Source: Scleroderma bovista
Lineage: Eukaryota > Basidiomycota > Agaricomycetes > Boletales > Sclerodermataceae
Assembly (NCBI GenBank): GCA_037178675.1
Contig: JAYMGJ010000568.1
Coordinates: forward strand, 1 to 64,000
Direction: 5' to 3'
DNA: 64,000 nt
Both the position numbers and the translations under genes were made by a program. Each line of letters starts with the position of its first letter. The stretch's first letter is position 1. The notes beneath the pieces were generated by a model. The model searched no databases, had not been told where the DNA came from, and worked only from the letters and a program-made list of their open reading frames with translations. Positions 58,670 through 64,000 of the stretch are shown here, one piece after another.

Positions 58670-60776
58670 TCACTGGCTGCTGAATCTACTAGTAACGGAA
58701 CATTCAAAGGGAGCCGGATGGCTGATACGGCTCACTCGTAAGTGTATCTGATGGGGTGGGTCGGCGAATATTGATCTCACCTAACAGTCCCGTGTCGAAA
58801 GATTGGCTCAATATCGATGTCCCTGCCCGCAGAGTCCTTGACCTTTTCGAATCGAAGAGCAGAGAGTATCACTGCTGATGCGGCCCACAGTGCATTCTCC
58901 GCAAAAAAGCGGCCAGGACAAAGCCTGCCGGACATTACTCGTGTTAAGTCATGTCAATGTTTTACATACCTCCTTCCAAAACCAAAATATTTTGAGATAC
59001 TCTGCTTAGCCTCTGGTTTAACCTGGCCTTCCGATGTAAGATGCCGGCTTGGGTCAAACCTTTCCGGATCGGTGTATTCGCTAGCTCTCATTGCCCTGTT
59101 TCTGGTCGCTTAGTATAAGGAAAGAGTTGGTTCCTTTTACGTACCAAGTATTGAAAATGACAATGCATCCTACCATGAAACTGCGTGAAACGATCTTGAG
59201 ACACCTGAAAAACACACATACCCTTCGGAATGTAGTATCCCTCATAGATGTCACTTGCGGTGGTGGAATGGGGAACACCTGGATTTTATATCAGGCACGT
59301 AGATCAAAATAACCGTGTTAGAGACCTAGCGGGAAGACGGGTTTCCATCTCAGGACTTCATACAATGTGGCTTGCAGGTATGGAAGCCGGTGCTTATCTT
59401 CGAAAGTCGGCAGCACTCCTTTTCCAACAACAGTGTCTAGCTCTGCGTGAACCTTGGCTTGAACATCAGGATTAAGCATCATCGCCATCACTAAGACCTT
59501 CAAGGCGGAAGATGTCTGAAGGAAGTGTTATCTTCCACTAAATGCATTACAAAACGCAATGTATGCTTACGCTCTCTGCTGCAGCTGGTAATTGCAGTGT
59601 GTTAATCAACTACAAATATCAGCGAGAGAGACGTACCTATAAAGATACCTGTAGCTGTTTCCTGTGCAACTGAATCCTCCACCCCACCATATGCCAAGAT
59701 GTCGGCAACTAGACTGGGTTGCAAAGAGTTGGATTCCTGACTGGATGAAAGCGTGCATAGAGAAAATGTTAGCAAGGGCTTACCATTTGTTTTTTGGATA
59801 AGGCGAATGGGAGTTCGGACACGCTCTTAATCATGTCCCTGCAACGTCGTGCTTCCCTTTTAAATCCAGCACCAGGAAACCATGTCGGAAAATATTCAAC
59901 TGCACAACCTTTTTAGCATCAGTATATCTTAGATGAGCTCATACTAACGTATCGGTAAAGCCATTAATAGGCCAATTCGGTCACCAGTCATTCCCTTAGT
60001 CATGATTTCGGCTAGGCCACTAGCCAGTTTGATGACGGGATCATCTTTTCCGTCTACCCTGCGACCATATGTAAACTCAAGAGCGGTGGCGCCAGTGTAA
60101 CTGCCAATCATTATGATACCTGGAAGTAACCCAGAAAAACAAAGAGCATACTGATCAAAGTGTCCACAGAAATTTACGCTGTCATGGCGCATATTTTCCA
60201 GAAGTGCGCAAGCATTACTGAGGTGTAATTCATGATATCGATCGACAACCTCGTGACGAAGGCTGGGGTGCAAAAGTTTCCTGTGCAATCTCCACTCACC
60301 GCCATACATCAGAACGGGTGTCATGTGGTCCGTGCCGAAGCTGTAGAGAATACGATCATGAGATGATCCAGCGGGATCGGCTACGGAGCTCACATTCGAT
60401 AGAGCGGTGAATGTGGCCGATCGGAGTAGGTGGACGACCTATCAGCTAAGATGTGTGCAATCCTTTCGGAATTCACGACAATAAAGTCTTGACAAAAAAT
60501 GCGCGAATAGACAATGTCCCCTGTAACATATACCTAAGCAAACAGCCATGCAAGGCCCAAAGTTGGTCAGAAATACAAACCGTAAGTTTTTCCCAACTCA
60601 GTATATTTGACATGGGGTTCCTTCAAGTCAATGTCAAGTGCATTCCCTATGATGGGAAGTTGTATGGGACCAGGAGGGTAAGGTAAATCAAGTTTTCCCC
60701 GAATCATATGAACTACGAGCCACAAGCCAATCGTGATCGCGCAAGCTGCACCCACTGTTGAAAGAGAAGACGCCAT
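58670..60776 (-). CDS. Cytochrome P450, copy D of tandem pair
   Basis: Runs from ATG60776 to TGA at 58670-58672. It has the same blocks as copy C with scattered changes: anchor VGAACAITIGLWLVV, hinge YPPGPIQLPIIGN, WRLHRKLLHPSLR, TGATALEFTYGRRVDG, I-helix AAAEST with the 14-nt exon at 59571-59584, YEVLRWKPVFPLG, and a heme loop preceded by an intron. Differences from copy C include AMMLNPDVQ versus VMILNPDVQ and IGLLMALPIR versus SGLLMALPIR. All junctions examined keep the frame and no stop was found. Function as copy C. Similarity between C and D runs through introns and about 300 bp of downstream flank, so the duplication is fairly recent though older than A/B. Confidence 0.86.
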
Positions 60777-62796
60777 TGTGTGTTACAAGAACGGGAATTG
60801 AAGAGGTACGAATCATAGCATTGGAGTCGTACCCTTTTAAAGGCCTGCGAGCGTCTTGGCAGAGAAAGCTGAAGAAAATAGGATAGACCAAAGTATACTG
60901 GTGCCACATGACGGCACTGGCACTTTGAAACCACAATTCTGTATATATTTATCTCACTTGGTAGAGTCATGAGTTTCACCAATCGACACTATGTAACTTA
61001 CGAAACTGTTTTCCGACGAGGGCAGATCACTGGCGCACAAGCTAAAGGGAGTGAAATGCGACACGTAGCCCTCAGGGACACCGTTCTGGACTCCCACAGA
61101 AATTCAGGCCGCATCAAGAACTGAGACATGTCTCTTGTCTCACCAGCAAATCGCAAATGGGTAAGTCGAAGGACGTAACCGGGGTCCTGTTCAAGCGTTA
61201 CGAAATGAAGAAAGAACCCTAATTCATCCTCTCTTTCTCTCACAAGGTCACCTACATAGCAGCACTGAAATTTGCGTGTCTCAGATCCACCTTAATTGCT
61301 GGTACGATGAAACCCCTGCGTCACGGTAGGTCTCAATCACTGATGGAATTGGTCGGATCCAAGTTTCCCCCTGATTATGTTTTGGACAAAAAGCTCAGCT
61401 TGCGATAGGCTCAAAGGCACAATAGGACAAAACCAGGGTGACAGCGGTTCGGTAATAGCAATCTGACTTAACTGGGGCGATAGCGAAGAACTACGATCAA
61501 GCAACAAGTACATAACTTGTTCAGTGGGTTGATCTGTTTTCTACGTAACGTGTTGACAAAGTTCATCCATTAATGCGACTCACTCACAACTTGGCTAAGC
61601 CAAATCGTGTGGGGGAGGTCCGTCCAGAAGCTACCGCACCACTCTGATGCCACTTGGAACTTGTATTTCAAATGCATGTCAAGTTTCAACCGTGTCACCC
61701 TGGCTCACCCATGCCAAATTTTAGAGAATATTACGAACTCACCCCCCCGGACGACACCATATGATCCCCCTCGATATTGCTGAGCTGCTGAGCTCAGATG
61801 GAACTTGAAAATGGATAACGCGCGGATGTCGAAAAATGTGTCTATTTTTCCAGAGAACGATTCTCTTCCGTCGACTCGAGTCTTTGCGGAGACTGATGTT
61901 TTCCGCTCGTCGTGATCTTGTAAACAAGGTGATGAATTGGGCCTAGGGAGCATTGAAGCGCAAGAGTACAGAACTCGTATTTGGTGGATCGTATCACTAG
62001 AGTTATCGTTGGATAGCTCTTCATCCCATAACACTCGCTGAATCCACCCTTCGAGGCGTTCGAGTTTGCAGGGGCTTGTAAACTGCTATTTTTTTTCCGC
62101 AGTGAATGTGGCAGGTAATCAGAGGGAGAAGTACCGGGAATGCAAGCAGCAGAGCAGTGGGCTGCCCTTATCAAAGGAAGATAGTAGTACCTCTGCAAGA
62201 GGAAAAGTGACCACCACATGATGAGGCCGACCAACGACGTGGTGCGGCATACGTACGGTATGAGTGACCAGATCTGCCACGATAAGGCCCAAAGACCATG
62301 GAAAGCATTTCATCAGTGGGCAAGGGTAAAATGTCCATATTAGTCGTTATCAATTTATTGCAAAAGCTGGCTGAATTAATGGGTCTGTATTGTCAAGAAA
62401 GGTAGACGCGTCACGACTACGACCCTTCATATTCGGAGCAGCACAGATCTAGTCGATATCAGATGGAAATGGAGGATGCGTGTCACGTCATAAGCTTTGG
62501 GACCGTGCGTTCCAGAACTAAGAATTCCAGAGTGGTGGGCCATACAACCTTACTTAAAAACGTTTTGCTATGGTGCGCTTCTTCTGCCCATCGTGGAAGG
62601 GAGAGTGTAACGCAACATGCACGGTCCGGTCCAATGGACTTTACATCGGAGATCAAAGCCTACGAATTTCGTTGGAGTATGATCCATGTTCAATGTTGAA
62701 GTAATTACAGAAGATGACTACCCCCACCTTCCATGTACACATGAACACTCCCATACACGCCGAAAAAAGTGACGATCGATGGATGATTTGGTCTCA
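60777..62796. other. Intergenic region between P450 loci
   Basis: No gene is supported. Overlapping minus-strand frames at 61705-62353 lack motifs and share no consistent splice structure. Weak promoter-like 'ttttaaagg' lies about 60 bp before copy D. Confidence 0.4.
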
Positions 62797-64000
62797 TCAG
62801 TATTTAACCATTGACTCGCTCATAGATTCATTTCGAATCAGATCTTTGGCTTTCAAGGACCGTGGCTCGATTAAACACCGGAATGGCTTCGGATGTCTTG
62901 CACCTTTTGATCAGTATGCTACAAAGAGAGAAAGGAAAACACGTACAGAATGAGGCCTGTGTTAAACTCTGGCGTCACCTCAATCTCATGGCCATTCTCG
63001 TCTCTCGCCTTCTTGATGCGCAAGGTGGCCAAGATGAACACCATAGCAGCCCAGAGACTTCGGGCTGCAAAATGCCTCCCTGGACAAATACGACTACAGA
63101 TCTTCCAGTTACATAACTTTCCGAGTAAATGGTAGAACCTACCGTCCGAAGCCAAATATTGGGGTTGAGGTACCTTCCGCAACGTTGCCCTCTTGGGTGA
63201 GATGCCTCTCGGGCTTAAAAGCTGACGGGTCAGGGAAGCGTACTTCATCGTGGGCCATCGCCCTGTCTGTGGTCAGCCACCTAGGAACTAGAATATTTAA
63301 ACAATACGTACCAGAGATTTAGTAATACAGTAGTGGCTGGATGTCGATGCGTCAGTATGGAATAGCGAAGGATCAGTTCATGGATTACCTTTTGGGATGT
63401 ACATCCCATCAAATACATCATCCATCCTTGTCAAATGTGGAACCCCTGCACCGTTACCCATCTGCAAAAAATCTCTTCGAAGCCAGGGAGGTGCTTACCA
63501 AGGGGGAGAATAGGGTACCATCTTAGAGTCTCCAAGAGTACACATTCGATATATGGGAGGTTTTCTCGGTCGCTAAAGTCAGGTAGACGATCATGTCCGA
63601 TCACGCGATCGATTTCTTCCTGGGCTTTAGTTTGCACTTCTGGATGGAGAGTCATTGCGAGCACGAAAACCAACAACGTTGAAGATGTCTGTGGTCTTCG
63701 TGGAACGAGGTTACTTGATAAATATACATGTAACTCACAGTATCTACTCCAGCTTATCGAAGGGTCAGCTGGTATTGCATATTGACGAAGTGTGATCTTA
63801 CCTCCAAATGCAGTGGCGGCTACCGCTTTCATGGCCTCCTCATGATCGTGACTTGCACCCTTTCTCCTTTCTGCCAGAAGTAGGTCATGCACCAGTGACT
63901 TCCTTGCCGAACCAGCCGCCTATGAAATATCAGCGCGCTGAATCTCCATCCTCAAGCAGACTTACCATGCTCTCTTTAACATAGTCGACCGGATCATCCA
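62797..64000 (-). CDS. Cytochrome P450, partial (5' end outside window)
   Basis: The 3' part of a P450 of a different subfamily. From the window edge: SLVHDLLLAERR-type region (HDLLLAERRKG), EEAMKAVAATAFGG (start of the I-helix), then after introns STLLVFVLAMTLHPEVQTKA, ExxR in LLETLRWYPILPLG, the PERF loop, and the heme loop FGFGR/RICPGRHFAARSLWAA split by an intron at about 63120. The C-terminal exon reads RHPKPFRCLIEPRS, but its frame does not follow from the most obvious donor after EFNTGLI, so either a different splice site is used or there is a one-base lesion near 62935. The end at 62797 depends on that junction. ER monooxygenase by family; substrate unknown. Confidence 0.7.

Noticed and set aside
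24306..60776. Secondary-metabolite biosynthetic cluster
   Set aside because: Only P450 genes are present; no terpene synthase, PKS, NRPS, transporter or regulator was found beside them.
1..64000. tRNA, rRNA or CRISPR features
   Set aside because: No cloverleaf with TTCGANNC arm and acceptor pairing, no rRNA core and no regular spacer-repeat array was seen; such arrays are not expected in a fungal nuclear genome.

Overview
The window is nuclear DNA of a mushroom-forming basidiomycete (Agaricomycetes). Evidence: protein genes split by many 45-60 bp GT-AG introns; a Plavaka/Tnp2-type DNA transposon and a KDZ transposase of the kind amplified in these fungi; tandem cytochrome P450 families; and single-copy host genes (Num1/ApsA-like PH protein, Mex67 mRNA exporter) with basidiomycete exon patterns. 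The species cannot be named from sequence alone. No tRNA, rRNA or CRISPR array was seen.

Layout. 0.8-3.3 kb: three small unrecognised genes built mainly of symmetric phase-0 exons, one with three tandem 48-nt exons. 3.4-5.6 kb: the C-terminal part of a Num1/ApsA-like cortical anchor with its usual long N-terminus missing. 6.7-10.6 kb: an open five-exon Plavaka-type transposase (1221 aa). 10.6-24 kb: repeat sea with a satellite-bearing repeat, a decayed zinc-finger/coiled-coil gene, LTR pieces, a damaged non-LTR retrotransposon on the minus strand (15.35-21.9 kb) and a Copia-like LTR end. 24.3-30.8 kb: two tandem, almost identical P450 genes on the plus strand. 31-43 kb: second repeat sea with two polyubiquitin relics, satellite-rich repeats, a large inverted repeat, LTR-like pieces and a broken KDZ transposase. 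44.0-46.2 kb: a P450 of another family (minus). 46.8-47.4 kb: non-LTR retrotransposon relic. 48.4-54.9 kb: conserved host island with Mex67 and an eight-exon ankyrin protein. 56.3-60.8 kb: two more tandem P450 genes (minus) related to the first pair. 62.8-64 kb: the 3' part of a further P450 running off the window.

The host genes are ordinary housekeeping or cytoskeletal functions. The P450s are likely ER-anchored monooxygenases of secondary or xenobiotic metabolism; no terpene or polyketide synthase, reductase or other tailoring enzyme is visible beside them, so they look like a locally expanded family rather than a biosynthetic cluster. The most novel signals are the micro-exon-repeat membrane protein gene at 2.8-3.3 kb, the conserved 14-nt exon that carries the P450 oxygen-activation motif, and polyubiquitin fragments embedded in satellite-bearing repeats. 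Intron-exon models were made by eye from reading frame, splice sites and family knowledge.
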